Of a DNA stretch of 64,000 nucleotides, positions 27,704 to 37,254 are shown piece after piece. The DNA is from Bacteroidota bacterium (GTDB lineage: Bacteria > Bacteroidota > Ignavibacteria > Kryptoniales > JAKASW01). The notes below the pieces were generated by a model that was not told the origin of the DNA, ran no database searches, and saw nothing but the letters and a program-made list of their open reading frames with translations. The DNA is taken from NCBI GenBank assembly GCA_021825585.1, contig JAKAGT010000010.1:1-64000 (forward strand). Direction: 5' to 3'. A program made the position numbers and the translations under genes. Position 1 is the stretch's first letter. Each line of letters begins with the position of its first letter.

Positions 27704-29092
27704 ATGGAACAGTCAAAGAGGTACAACAGTAGCCCGCGAGAGGAAAGTGATGTTGTGATCTACGAGACGGCTCGTGAGGTTGCAGTAAAGATTTTGAACA
27801 GAATCGAGAGGACGGATTCGTACCTTGATAAGCTTCTTGATTTCGAATTAAGGAACTCGGAACTAAGCAAACTTGACAAGTCTTTCCTGACAGAGTTGGT
27901 GAACGGGACTATTCGCTGGAAAGTCCGGATTGACTACGTAATCTCACAGTTTTACAGGGGAGATTATTCGAAACTCGATATCAATATCAAGAACGCGATA
28001 CGACTCGCGATGTACCAGATTATGTTTCTGGAGCGGGTACCGCAGTCGGCTGCGGTAAACGAAGCCGTGGAGTTCGTGAAGAAACTGCGCGGGCAGTATC
28101 TTGGGAATCTTGTCAACGCAATTCTTCGGACGGCAATCCGGAAACTCAACCTTATCGAGTATCCGTCAATTGAAGACGATGCAGTCAAAGCGCTTTCCAC
28201 CGTCCACTCCTTTCCGGTGTGGCTCGTTAGGAGATTCATAAACAGGTTTGGCGTTTACGAGACTGAGCAGCTACTTACCTCCCTCAACGAGCGTCCTCGT
28301 TTGTCCATTCGAGTGAACACGAGCAGAATCTCGGCGGAAGAACTCGCCGCACAATTCGAAGCAAAGGGTCTGAAAGTTTCTCGCGGAGGCTTCCTGCCGA
28401 ATTTTCTGTATGTTGAGGGATTGTCTAGAATCGGGGAGCTCGATTCATTCAAGGCGGGCCAATTCACCGTACAGGACGAAAGCGCGGGCGTAGTTGCCAA
28501 ACTTCTCGACCCGCAGAAGGGCGAGCGAATTCTTGACGTTTGCGCGGCCCCGGGAGGAAAGACAACCCATATACTCGAAGTAACAGCAGGGGAAGTGGAC
28601 CTCATCGCCGTGGAAAAGTATGACAACAGGGCACGGCTTATTCAAAACTCACTCGACCGGATGGGCTACACGAAGGCTAAAGTGGTAGTGGCTGACGGTG
28701 CAACTTTCACCGACACAGTCCTCTTCGACAGGATACTTGTGGATGCGCCGTGCACAGGATTCGGAGTGATAAGGAAGAAACCCGATTCGAAATGGAAGCG
28801 TGAGCCGGAAGATATTCGGAAATTGAACGAGATTCAGAATCAAATACTGGAGAATGTTGCCAAGCTTCTTAAACCGAATGGCATACTAGTCTACAGTACT
28901 TGCACTATCGAATTCGAGGAGAATCAGGAAGTTATTCGGGGATTCCTGAACAAACATCCCGAATACAAACTTGAGCAGGCGGGTGACTTTGTGGACAAGG
29001 CGCTCGTAGGAAGAGATGGATATGTGGAGACTTTCCCGCACAGACACGACATGGACGGAGGCTTTGCGGCGCGTCTCAGAAAATCCGCCTGA
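27704..29092 (+). CDS. rsmB: 16S rRNA m5C methyltransferase RsmB
   Basis: Methylates a cytosine (C967 in E. coli) of 16S rRNA. The 462 residues combine an N-terminal NusB-like RNA-binding domain (about 20-160) with a Rossmann methyltransferase. The SAM motif is DVCAAPGGKTTHI, the motif IV catalytic region VDAPCTGFGVIRKKPD and the motif VI Cys in YSTCTIEFEENQEV. Two catalytic Cys residues are present. ATG 27704 follows GGGGATGCAG. Confidence 0.94.
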   Translation: MEQSKRYNSSPREESDVVIYETAREVAVKILNRIERTDSYLDKLLDFELRNSELSKLDKSFLTELVNGTIRWKVRIDYVISQFYRGDYSKLDINIKNAIRLAMYQIMFLERVPQSAAVNEAVEFVKKLRGQYLGNLVNAILRTAIRKLNLIEYPSIEDDAVKALSTVHSFPVWLVRRFINRFGVYETEQLLTSLNERPRLSIRVNTSRISAEELAAQFEAKGLKVSRGGFLPNFLYVEGLSRIGELDSFKAGQFTVQDESAGVVAKLLDPQKGERILDVCAAPGGKTTHILEVTAGEVDLIAVEKYDNRARLIQNSLDRMGYTKAKVVVADGATFTDTVLFDRILVDAPCTGFGVIRKKPDSKWKREPEDIRKLNEIQNQILENVAKLLKPNGILVYSTCTIEFEENQEVIRGFLNKHPEYKLEQAGDFVDKALVGRDGYVETFPHRHDMDGGFAARLRKSA

Positions 29093-29152
29093 GCACATTG
29101 TAAAAAAATGAAACATCTAATAACTTTTTGAAGAACATCTTTGGAGGAGTAA

Positions 29153-30502
29153 ATGATAAAGAACATTGACGAGTTAAAGACTACTCTTAATGGCATAGTT
29201 GAAGTCGATGGCTGGAAGACGGTTAAGGTGTCCAATGCTGCTACACTTCGGAGTTCCACGATCGATACACTCGTCTACGAATCGGTTTTTAATCCCGACG
29301 AACAGGTTAAGGCGAAATTGCGATGGCTAATCCGCGAGCTGGCAAGGAATCTCGGCTCAGGCTCCGCCTCGATCCAGAATCTCTACACGGCTTTCGGCAA
29401 AGGTGAAGTTTCAGGTTTTACCGTCCCGGCAGTTAATATCCGCGGAATCACTTACGATTTTGCCCGTGCCATGTTCAGGGTTGCGAAGAAACACAATATC
29501 GGACCTTTCGTATTTGAGATAGCGAAATCGGAGATGGGATACACCGACCAGCGCCCGGACGAATATTCCGCCTGCGTGCTCGCAGCGGCTGTCAAAGAGA
29601 ACTATTCCGGTCCGGTGTTCATCCAGGGCGACCATTTCCAATTCAATGCCAAGAAGTTTGTCCAGGATCCACAGAAGGAAACCGAGACGATCAAGTCCCT
29701 GATTAAAGAAGCAATCGCGGCACAGTTCTACAACATAGACATAGACTCCTCGACGCTCGTCGACCTCAGCAAGGCCACAATCGATGAGCAACAGCGGAAC
29801 AACTATGAGCTCGCGGCCGAAATGACCGCTCTCATTCGCGAACTCGAGCCCAATGGCGTCACAGTCTCCGTCGGCGGAGAAATCGGCGAAGTAGGCGGCA
29901 AAAACTCAACTCCGGAAGAGTTCCGAGCGTATATGCAGGGCTACGTGAAGTCCCTCAATTCGAGGAAACATGGTGCGACGACCATCAGCAAGATCAGCGT
30001 ACAGACCGGCTCCAGCCACGGCGGCGTCCCGCTACCGGACGGAACGGTTGCGCAGGTCAAGATAGATTTCAAAGTCTTGGAAGAGATTTCTAAGATCTCA
30101 CGAACCGAGTACGGTATGGCAGGAGCAGTTCAGCACGGAGCCTCGACTTTGCCCGAAGAGTTGTTCGACAAGTTCCCGGGAATCGGAACGGCGGAGATTC
30201 ACCTCGCCACCGGATTTCAGAACCTGCTATACGATATCTTCCCGAAGGAGTTCAAGGAGGCGGTTTACGATTATCTTAGAAAGAATTTCGCCGACGAGAA
30301 GAAACCAGATATGACCGATGAACAGTTTATCTACAAGACCAGAAAGAAAGGCTTCGGACCATTCAAGAAGGAAATGTGGAATCTCGGCAAAGACTGGTTC
30401 AGCAACGCTAACACTGAGCTCGAGAACCGATTCGAATTTCTTTTCAAGAAGCTCAACGTTCAAAACACAAAAGATACCGTCAACAAGTATATCAAAGTGT
30501 AA
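29153..30502 (+). CDS. Class II fructose-bisphosphate aldolase-like protein
   Basis: A zinc-aldolase-fold enzyme of 449 residues, longer than usual class II FBA (about 305-360). Metal-binding His are in QGDHFQFN and in GAVQHGAS, a metal-site Glu in SVGGEIGEVGG and a phosphate loop in TGSSHGGVPLPDG. An N-terminal extension of about 90 residues precedes the barrel, and a C-terminal extension follows. The class II fold is well supported; the substrate (fructose 1,6-bisphosphate, tagatose or another ketose phosphate) is inferred. GGAGGAGT precedes the ATG. First gene of a long overlapping run. Confidence 0.85.
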   Translation: MIKNIDELKTTLNGIVEVDGWKTVKVSNAATLRSSTIDTLVYESVFNPDEQVKAKLRWLIRELARNLGSGSASIQNLYTAFGKGEVSGFTVPAVNIRGITYDFARAMFRVAKKHNIGPFVFEIAKSEMGYTDQRPDEYSACVLAAAVKENYSGPVFIQGDHFQFNAKKFVQDPQKETETIKSLIKEAIAAQFYNIDIDSSTLVDLSKATIDEQQRNNYELAAEMTALIRELEPNGVTVSVGGEIGEVGGKNSTPEEFRAYMQGYVKSLNSRKHGATTISKISVQTGSSHGGVPLPDGTVAQVKIDFKVLEEISKISRTEYGMAGAVQHGASTLPEELFDKFPGIGTAEIHLATGFQNLLYDIFPKEFKEAVYDYLRKNFADEKKPDMTDEQFIYKTRKKGFGPFKKEMWNLGKDWFSNANTELENRFEFLFKKLNVQNTKDTVNKYIKV

Positions 30503-31894
30503 TTGACGAATTCCTCGTCTCGGGAAAAACTCTGGGCGGCATCAAGTTCAGTTATTGCCGCCATCTTTCTCACCGTTTTCAAACTCACAGTCGGAATTGC
30601 AACGGGCAGTCTCGGAATCCTGAGCGAGGCTGCCCATTCTGGTTTGGACCTCATGGCCGCAGGGATGACGTTTTTCGCCGTTCGCGCAGCTGACAAACCC
30701 GCCGATTCGGAACATCATTACGGACACGGGAAGTTTGAAAACATTTCAGCCCTGTTCGAGACTCTCTTACTTCTCCTGACCTGTTTCCTCATCGCGAGGG
30801 AAGCAATAAGCAGGCTCTTCTTCAAGCATGTGGTGATAGACGTCACCACATGGAGCTTCGTGGTCATGTTCACTTCCATCGCTATCGACTTCACGAGGGC
30901 GAGAATCCTTTCGAGGACAGCGAAGAAGTACCACAGTCAGGCCCTTGAAGCCGATGCGCTCCATTTTTCAACCGATATCCTGAGCTCCAGCGTCGTGATA
31001 TTCGGTTTGATCGGTGCGAAGTTCGGTTTCTCCTTCGCCGACCCGATTTCGGCACTCGGCGTGTCCGTCATCGTCGTCGTGATCAGCCTCAGACTCGGAA
31101 AGAGGAGCATCGACGTCCTCGTCGATCGAAGTCCCGACAAGAACCTGGTTGAGAAGATCCGCCAGGCGGCTTTGCAGTCCAAAAACGTTGAGAAGCTGAA
31201 GAGCTTGCGAGTCCGAGATTCCGGCGGAAGGGTATTTGTCGACATGGTTGTAGGTCTCCCGCGACTGCTGCCATTTGAGCAAGCCCATTCTCTCGTCGAT
31301 GAGATTGAAAGGCGGGTGCGCACAGTCCGGGACGGTATCGACGTAGTGGTGCACGCCGAACCGGTCGCGACAAGCAATGAGACGGTACTCGATAAGGTAA
31401 GATTGGCGGCCAGCCAGACTGAAAGCAAGATTCACGAAATAGAGGTCTTTTCTACAGAGAAGGGGTTCGTGGTAGATTTGCACCTCGAGGTCGAAGATGC
31501 CGAGACTATTGAAGCCGCTCATGAAAAGGCAGACGAATTGGAAGGCGCCATAAGAAGTCAACTGAAGGGAGTGGATCACATATTTATTCACATTGACAAA
31601 TCCACTCAGACAACGGTGCGCGCCGTCTCGGTCAACCTTCCGGGAAGTGATCTTCCGGAAGATGTCGAGAACTATGTAAGATCAGTTCGCGGAGTAATCA
31701 GCTGCAGCAACCTGCACTTCACCGAAAGCGATTCCGGCTTACGTGCCGCGATGACCTGCCAATTCGATGAAACTTTTTCCCTTGCAGAAACAGTTAGAAT
31801 TGTAAACGAGCTCGAAGAAAATATTACGAAGGAATTTCCTCAGATTTTTAGAGTGGTAATTCATCAGGAACCAGTATCCCACAATTCGAAATGA
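30503..31894 (+). CDS. Cation diffusion facilitator with extended C-terminus
   Basis: Inner-membrane divalent-metal exporter of 463 residues, start TTG 30503 directly after the aldolase stop. The six-segment transporter domain (about 1-200) carries HSGLD in TM2 and HFSTD in TM5, the two HxxxD sites of the zinc-type CDF group, plus HHYGHGKFEN. The cytoplasmic part (about 205-455) is far longer than a single ferredoxin-like dimerisation domain. It seems to hold three in a row, each ending in similar patterns (DGIDVVVHAEP, GVDHIFIHIDK, QIFRVVIHQEP). Confidence 0.88.
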   Translation: MTNSSSREKLWAASSSVIAAIFLTVFKLTVGIATGSLGILSEAAHSGLDLMAAGMTFFAVRAADKPADSEHHYGHGKFENISALFETLLLLLTCFLIAREAISRLFFKHVVIDVTTWSFVVMFTSIAIDFTRARILSRTAKKYHSQALEADALHFSTDILSSSVVIFGLIGAKFGFSFADPISALGVSVIVVVISLRLGKRSIDVLVDRSPDKNLVEKIRQAALQSKNVEKLKSLRVRDSGGRVFVDMVVGLPRLLPFEQAHSLVDEIERRVRTVRDGIDVVVHAEPVATSNETVLDKVRLAASQTESKIHEIEVFSTEKGFVVDLHLEVEDAETIEAAHEKADELEGAIRSQLKGVDHIFIHIDKSTQTTVRAVSVNLPGSDLPEDVENYVRSVRGVISCSNLHFTESDSGLRAAMTCQFDETFSLAETVRIVNELEENITKEFPQIFRVVIHQEPVSHNSK

Positions 31895-33075
31895 GACCTT
31901 ACTATACCGATCAGTACACCGTTGATTTCGACGCAAACATTGTCGAATTGAAGGAAGTCGGCGAGAAGCAAGCCGTCGTCCTTGACAGTACTTACTTTTA
32001 TCCAACTTCCGGCGGCCAGGAGCATGACACCGGATTTATAAACGGCATTCCGGTTGTAGATGTGATAGAAGAGGATGATGCTATTCTCCATGTATTGACA
32101 AGGAAGACCGAGAAGGGGAAGGCTCACTGTGAAATCGACTGGAACCGCCGATTCTCGAACATGCAGCAACATACAGGTCAGCACATCTTATCTGCGGCGT
32201 TCGATAATCTATTCAATATCTCCACGGTATCGTCGAGGCTCGGAGAGGATGCAGGTACTATAGACCTATCGAGCACTCCATCGGAGGAGGAAATAAGGCA
32301 AGCGGTTTCCGAAGCCAATAAGATTTTACGCGAGGACAGGGAAATTACCGTTCATTTTGCCGACCCGGAGAGCATAGGTTCATTCAAGCTTCGAAAACCA
32401 CCGAAGGTGGGTGGAACAGTAAGGATTATCGACGTTAAGAATTTCGACCTCTCTGCCTGTGGCGGCACGCATTGTACCCATACGTCGGAGGTCGGCATTA
32501 TCCTGACCGGCGGAACTGAAAAAGTAAAAAACTCCCTCACCAGGATCGAGTTTTATTGCGGCGACAGGGCGATCTCCCATTATTATGCGTTACATAATTC
32601 CACAAGAGAAAGCGTGCAAATCTTATCCGCGTCTGTCGATGAAATGCCTGCAGCGATAGAAAATCTCAAGAGCCAGATGCAAGAGAAAGATTCGAGGATC
32701 AAATTTCTTTCCGAGAGAGTGTTGAAATCAAAATGTGATGAACTTGTGCCCGTGATTGGGAAATCAACCGACCCTCTTACGGTCGTGGACCTGACCGGCG
32801 ACACGGTTGATCAAAACGAGCTCAGGTTCCTCGCAAGCTGCGTCGCCAGGGCCGTGAGGAAGTCGTTTGCATTTCACAGAACCGATTCAAATATTTCTCA
32901 TATGAATTTGAACCTCCGGATGAGTGAAGAAGCCGCAACCGCCGCGCTCAACGAATTAAAGAATGCATTCGGCGTTAAAGGCGGCGGCAGAAACGGTTTT
33001 TACTCGATTACTCTTGACCGCGCCTGCCTCGATGATGTTATCGGGACTTTGAGAGGTCGTCTCGGGAATGAATGA
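31891..33075 (+). CDS. AlaX-like alanyl-tRNA editing protein
   Basis: Free-standing trans-editing hydrolase of 394 residues that removes wrongly attached amino acids from tRNA-Ala. The N-terminal beta-barrel domain has DSTYFYPTSGGQEHD, then zinc ligands in NMQQHTGQHILS (HxxxH) and CGGTHCTHTSEVG (CxxxH). The C-terminal half is DHHA1-like (GVKGGGRNGFYS). The domain set is that of AlaX-L/AlaX-II proteins, lacking the synthetase core. Starts by a 4-base ATGA overlap with the CDF gene. Confidence 0.9.
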   Translation: MRPYYTDQYTVDFDANIVELKEVGEKQAVVLDSTYFYPTSGGQEHDTGFINGIPVVDVIEEDDAILHVLTRKTEKGKAHCEIDWNRRFSNMQQHTGQHILSAAFDNLFNISTVSSRLGEDAGTIDLSSTPSEEEIRQAVSEANKILREDREITVHFADPESIGSFKLRKPPKVGGTVRIIDVKNFDLSACGGTHCTHTSEVGIILTGGTEKVKNSLTRIEFYCGDRAISHYYALHNSTRESVQILSASVDEMPAAIENLKSQMQEKDSRIKFLSERVLKSKCDELVPVIGKSTDPLTVVDLTGDTVDQNELRFLASCVARAVRKSFAFHRTDSNISHMNLNLRMSEEAATAALNELKNAFGVKGGGRNGFYSITLDRACLDDVIGTLRGRLGNE

Positions 33076-33343
33076 CTCAAGAGCCCACCTGCTCATCAGC
33101 GGAATGGTACAGGGAGTCGGTTACAGATACTTCGCTGCGCGCAAGGCTCAGCTGTACGGATTGAAGGGACTCGTCAAAAACCTCGTTGACGGAAGGGTCG
33201 AAGTTGTCGCCGAGGGTGACAGGAGCATGCTGGAGGAATTCATAAAGGATCTGAAAAGGGGACCGATTTCCGCTCACGTGACAGATGTGAGGATCGAGTG
33301 GGAGAAGCCGACGTTTGAATTCGACGGGTTTCATACACTATGA
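33068..33343 (+). CDS. acyP: Acylphosphatase
   Basis: A 91-residue acylphosphatase hydrolysing acyl phosphates. GMVQGVGYRYFAARKA contains the catalytic Arg (phosphate-binding loop), and KNLVDGRVEVVAEG contains the catalytic Asn. It overlaps both neighbours (8 and 4 bases), within the same transcription unit. Confidence 0.95.
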   Translation: MNDSRAHLLISGMVQGVGYRYFAARKAQLYGLKGLVKNLVDGRVEVVAEGDRSMLEEFIKDLKRGPISAHVTDVRIEWEKPTFEFDGFHTL

Positions 33344-33807
33344 GAATCGGATTCGGTTTCGACGCACATGTGCTTGAAGAAGGCAAAGTCCTTAAACTGG
33401 GCGGAGAAATCATTGAATACCCGAGAGGCCTGCGGGGACATTCAGACGGTGATGTGGTATTGCACTCGCTGAGCGACGCGATACTCGGAGCGTGTGCCGG
33501 GGGCGATATCGGATTGTTCTTTCGCGACGATGACAAGAAGATCGAGGGAATCGATAGCAAACGGATTCTTGCCTTCGCACTCGAAGCCGCTTTGAAAAGT
33601 AAGTTGAGGGTAGTCAATATTGACATCGTCATTGTCGCAGACCAGCCGAAACTCAGTGGCTTCTATGTAAAGATACAGACGTCTGTTTCTCAGCAATGCA
33701 ACGTGTCTGCAACTGCGGTATCAGTCAAGGCCAAAACCACCGAAGGGACTCTGGTTGGAAAGGATTCCATGGCATGCTTCGCGGTAGTCCTGATGGAAGA
33801 AGCGTGA
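33340..33807 (+). CDS. ispF: 2-C-methyl-D-erythritol 2,4-cyclodiphosphate synthase
   Basis: Fifth step of the MEP isoprenoid pathway. The 155 residues show RIGFGFDAH (metal Asp and His), HSDGDVVLHSLSDAILG, GDIGLFFRDDD and the C-terminal KAKTTEGTLVG. The usual GYD-H motif is GFDAH here. Its stop overlaps the DedA start by four bases (GTGA). No other MEP gene is in the window. Confidence 0.95.
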   Translation: MRIGFGFDAHVLEEGKVLKLGGEIIEYPRGLRGHSDGDVVLHSLSDAILGACAGGDIGLFFRDDDKKIEGIDSKRILAFALEAALKSKLRVVNIDIVIVADQPKLSGFYVKIQTSVSQQCNVSATAVSVKAKTTEGTLVGKDSMACFAVVLMEEA

Positions 33808-34415
33808 CCCAAATCGACAGTCTCATTGCAGTTCTCAACAACACGGCTCCGGGATATCTTTATTTCTCGATATTCTTCTTTGCGTTCATAGAAAATATTT
33901 TCCCCCCTTCTCCAAGCGATATGGTGATAGCTTTCGGAGGCTCGCTCGTCGGAATGGGAAAGCTCGACCCCATAATGACGGCACTTTCCGCAACTCTCGG
34001 AGGCACACTTGGATTCGCAGTCGTTTACTTCATCGGTTTCTATTTCGGGAAAGAAATACTAAATGCCGGTAAGTTTCGGTTTCTCCCTTTGGACAAGATA
34101 ACGAAAGTCGAGGGCTGGTTTGCGAAATACGGATACGGGCTGGTTGTGGTCAACCGGTTCCTTTCCGGGACGAGAGCCGTTATCTCATTCTTTGCCGGCA
34201 TTTCGAGACTGCCATTCTCAATCACCGTCATCTTGTGCGCCGTCAGTGCGTTGCTTTGGGACAGCCTCCTCATCTTCGGCGGAGCTATGCTCGGACGGAA
34301 CTGGAGACTTCTCGAACATTACCTCGATATTTACGGCATAGTCGTTCTGATATTCATTCTCGGCGCGGCTGCAATCTTCCTGGGGCGTTACATCTACAGG
34401 CGCGCCCGTGCCTAG
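33804..34415 (+). CDS. DedA-family membrane protein
   Basis: Integral membrane protein of 203 residues with four to five segments and the DedA pattern: ENIFPPSPSDMVIAFGGSLVGMG near 30, then GFYFGKEI and VVNRFLSGTRAVISFFAGISRLP. Family members are lipid scramblases/flippases including undecaprenyl-phosphate recyclers. I choose GTG 33804 (VTQIDSL), which makes a GTGA overlap with ispF; the frame upstream is ispF shadow. Confidence 0.88.
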   Translation: MTQIDSLIAVLNNTAPGYLYFSIFFFAFIENIFPPSPSDMVIAFGGSLVGMGKLDPIMTALSATLGGTLGFAVVYFIGFYFGKEILNAGKFRFLPLDKITKVEGWFAKYGYGLVVVNRFLSGTRAVISFFAGISRLPFSITVILCAVSALLWDSLLIFGGAMLGRNWRLLEHYLDIYGIVVLIFILGAAAIFLGRYIYRRARA

Positions 34416-35601
34416 GAAGGTGCTCTCATGGATCGCGTTCCTTGTGGTGGCAGTCATCGTAGTATCGATTGCCAATGACCTGTTGACTTACAGGGTCCCG
34501 CGGGAGGCCGCGGTTCAATTCGGCTCCTACTCTGAGTACACCGGTATAATCGGAATACGGACAGTGTATTCCGACGGAAGCGGCACTTACAAAGGAATCG
34601 GGAAGACGTGCGACTCGCTTGGTCTTGATTTTGCAATTTTCACCGACAGCAATACCTTGCAGCCGATGCAGGACAATCTGGCCCATAGATTCGGCATTAC
34701 GCTTTTGATCCCTGCAGTAGAAATATCATCTCCTCAGAAGTACGGACGCTTTTTCGTAATAGGCGACAGCGTCCCTCTTCTTCCGGGAAAAGACATCACG
34801 GCCGACTCCGTTCGTCGCTATGCTATGCAAAAAGGTGACATGGTGATATTGACCCGGTCTGGTGGAGATGCAGAGGGCCTAAGCAGGAACACGCCGGATT
34901 TTACCGGGGTGGAGATTTACAACTTTGCCCGCGGATGGAGGAGCAATCTTGACTTTTTCCGGATAAACAAACTCATCGCGGCATACTTTGTTTACGGTTT
35001 CACGTCCAAAGCGTTGAACTACTTGCTCGAATATCCCGCAAGGGAGATGAAAGAGTTCGACGAGTTGAATCGGTCGCGGAGGATCGTAGGAATCGCGTCC
35101 CTCAATGCAACTGCAAACATTAAGCTCGGAAGAAGAAGCACGTGGCAAATTCCATCCTATGCAAGTCAATTCAACCTGGTACGCAATATTATCATTTCCC
35201 GGGTCCCATTTAATGGGCTTTACGAGCATGACAGGGAGGTGCTCCTTAACTCGCTTCGCCATGGCAACTGCTATGTCGCGTTCTCCGGACTCGAGAATGC
35301 GAGAGGATTTCTCTTCACGGCGGAATCCGACACAACCGTAGTCATGATGGGCGACAGCATCAGGTTGAGCAGCACCGCGAAGCTGAATATCACGCTCCCT
35401 GACAGCGACCGGGTTGAGACGCAGGTTGTGCGGAACGGAACCGTCGTAAAGACTTACAACAATGTCGGCAGCATAATCTTCCCGGTCTCGACTCCCGGAG
35501 CGTATCGTGTGCAGGCATTTCAGAAACGGACCATGCTGCCATTTTTCATAAAAAGATCCTTCCCATGGATCCTTTCCAACCCCATTTACGTCTATAGGTA
35601 A
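34408..35601 (+). CDS. Membrane-anchored PHP-fold protein lacking metal ligands
   Basis: Protein of 397 residues with one N-terminal transmembrane segment (about 6-25). The next part aligns by eye to the start of PHP phosphoesterases: TVYSDGSGTYKGIGKTCDSLGLDFAIFTDSNT and PAVEISSP and GVEIYNFARG. However, the H-x-H before YSDG reads G-I-R, the usual TDH is TDS, and the late D-A-H is absent (GIASLNA). The hydrolase is thus predicted to be inactive or re-purposed. The C-terminus resembles a small beta domain (about 305-375). Start GTG 34408, overlapping DedA by 8 bases; lnt follows. Confidence 0.7.
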   Translation: MPRKVLSWIAFLVVAVIVVSIANDLLTYRVPREAAVQFGSYSEYTGIIGIRTVYSDGSGTYKGIGKTCDSLGLDFAIFTDSNTLQPMQDNLAHRFGITLLIPAVEISSPQKYGRFFVIGDSVPLLPGKDITADSVRRYAMQKGDMVILTRSGGDAEGLSRNTPDFTGVEIYNFARGWRSNLDFFRINKLIAAYFVYGFTSKALNYLLEYPAREMKEFDELNRSRRIVGIASLNATANIKLGRRSTWQIPSYASQFNLVRNIIISRVPFNGLYEHDREVLLNSLRHGNCYVAFSGLENARGFLFTAESDTTVVMMGDSIRLSSTAKLNITLPDSDRVETQVVRNGTVVKTYNNVGSIIFPVSTPGAYRVQAFQKRTMLPFFIKRSFPWILSNPIYVYR

Positions 35602-35613
35602 AGCAAACCACAG

Positions 35614-37233
35614 ATGAAAAAAAAGGGTAAGTTCTTCACCTCACAACTAGCACTAGGCGCCGTTTCAGGACTGCTGTTAGGTTTATCTTTCCCGCCGTTC
35701 CATCTCGAATGGCTGGCCTTCGTCGGGCTAGTTCCGTTTCTGTTCGCGATTGAGGACGCACCAAATTACAAAGAGGTCTTTAAGCTAACTTACTTCTCAT
35801 TTCTCGTTTTCAATATTATCACTATTTACTGGGTCGGCGGCTGGAGCACAGGGGCGGATCCGTTCCTGCTGATAGGCGGTGCTGCTCTCGTAATCGGGCA
35901 CCCGTTATTCTTCACAATACCGATGCTGGTCTATTATTTTGTCCGGAAAAGACTCGGCAAGATCACCGGTTTGTTTTTGTTTCCGTTTCTCTACCTCTCC
36001 TTTGAGCATCTTCACTCCATAACCGAGGTTGCCTTTCCATGGCTTACACTGGGTTACTCGCAATCGTACAACCTTGCCGATATTCAATTCGCTTCATACA
36101 CAGGACTCTTCGGCGTATCTCTCCAGATTTTGATCGTGAACGTGTTGTTTACATATGCCCTGATGCTTTGGCTGAAAGATCGCGAGCACAACCTGAGAAG
36201 AGCAGGAACCGCATTCGCGCTTGGATTGCTGCTCATCATAATCCCTGAGATATACGGTTCCGTGGTGCTCAACAATGCAAAGGATACCACTTACCGCAGA
36301 ACACTGCGGGTCGCTGTGATTCAACCGGACATAAATCCGTACGCGAAGTGGGTGGCAGCTCCTGACGAAATATTGCATACTTATGAGACAGAGACGAAAG
36401 GGATTCTGGATAAGAATCCGGAGCTGGTGGTCTGGCCCGAAACGGCAATTCCGTTCTATATTCTTCTTCCGCCATATTCCTATGACAGAGAGTCGCTGCA
36501 GACTTTTATCGACACCACGGGCATCTCGCTCCTGAGCGGAGTTCCTCTCGCACATTACTTTTCGGACAGCACCCAGGCTGGTCCGACGAGTCATTATGAC
36601 GAATTTATGAACGAGTATTACGATGCGTACAACGGTGCCGCGCTCTTCATGCCGCATTCGTATGAATACCAGACCTACAGGAAAATCGTTTTGGTCCCTT
36701 TCGGCGAGCGGATCCCGTACGCTGACGCAGTCCCTTTTCTGATAAAGCCGCTGAAGTGGGGGGTCGGCATCAGTAATTGGTCGCGCGGGAAAGACACTAC
36801 AGTCTTCAGACTGGAGGACGGACTCAGGTTCTCGACGGTCATCTGCTACGAGAGCGTCTTTCCCGGTTTTGTGAGAGAGTTCGTCAGAAAGGGAGCGGAC
36901 TTTCTGGTGATAATTACCAACGACGGTTGGTATGGTAAATCGTCCGGCCCGTATCAGCATGCCGCTTATGCAATTTTCCGCGCGATAGAAAACCGGCGGG
37001 CGGTAGTCCGTTCGGCTAACACGGGGATTTCAGAATTCATAAACCCTTACGGCCAATATATCGGGAAGCTCACCAAGCTTGAGGAGAGGGCAACTTTGTT
37101 CGCAAATATTCCGATAGATGATCAGATAACGTTCTATTCGGAGCACGGCAACTGGATCGCTCATCTTGCCGAAATAATTGCGTCTGCGTCTATTATTTTG
37201 GGACTTTTTCTTAAATTTAGACACAAAGAATAA
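35614..37233 (+). CDS. lnt: Apolipoprotein N-acyltransferase
   Basis: Adds the third acyl chain to lipoproteins in the inner membrane; 539 residues. About six to eight hydrophobic segments span residues 10-210, then a nitrilase-like periplasmic domain. The catalytic triad is visible: Glu in VWPETAIPFY, Lys in YRKIVLVPFGERIPY and Cys in VICYESVFP, followed by TNDGWYGKSSGPYQH. With the LolCDE genes at 3.8-7.0 kb it belongs to the lipoprotein pathway, though not next to them. Confidence 0.95.
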   Translation: MKKKGKFFTSQLALGAVSGLLLGLSFPPFHLEWLAFVGLVPFLFAIEDAPNYKEVFKLTYFSFLVFNIITIYWVGGWSTGADPFLLIGGAALVIGHPLFFTIPMLVYYFVRKRLGKITGLFLFPFLYLSFEHLHSITEVAFPWLTLGYSQSYNLADIQFASYTGLFGVSLQILIVNVLFTYALMLWLKDREHNLRRAGTAFALGLLLIIIPEIYGSVVLNNAKDTTYRRTLRVAVIQPDINPYAKWVAAPDEILHTYETETKGILDKNPELVVWPETAIPFYILLPPYSYDRESLQTFIDTTGISLLSGVPLAHYFSDSTQAGPTSHYDEFMNEYYDAYNGAALFMPHSYEYQTYRKIVLVPFGERIPYADAVPFLIKPLKWGVGISNWSRGKDTTVFRLEDGLRFSTVICYESVFPGFVREFVRKGADFLVIITNDGWYGKSSGPYQHAAYAIFRAIENRRAVVRSANTGISEFINPYGQYIGKLTKLEERATLFANIPIDDQITFYSEHGNWIAHLAEIIASASIILGLFLKFRHKE

Positions 37234-37254
37234 GGAGATGGTGCAACGAACTAC

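Noticed and set aside
36094-36960. 288-codon minus-strand frame inside lnt
   Set aside because: Antisense shadow; lnt motifs are intact across it.
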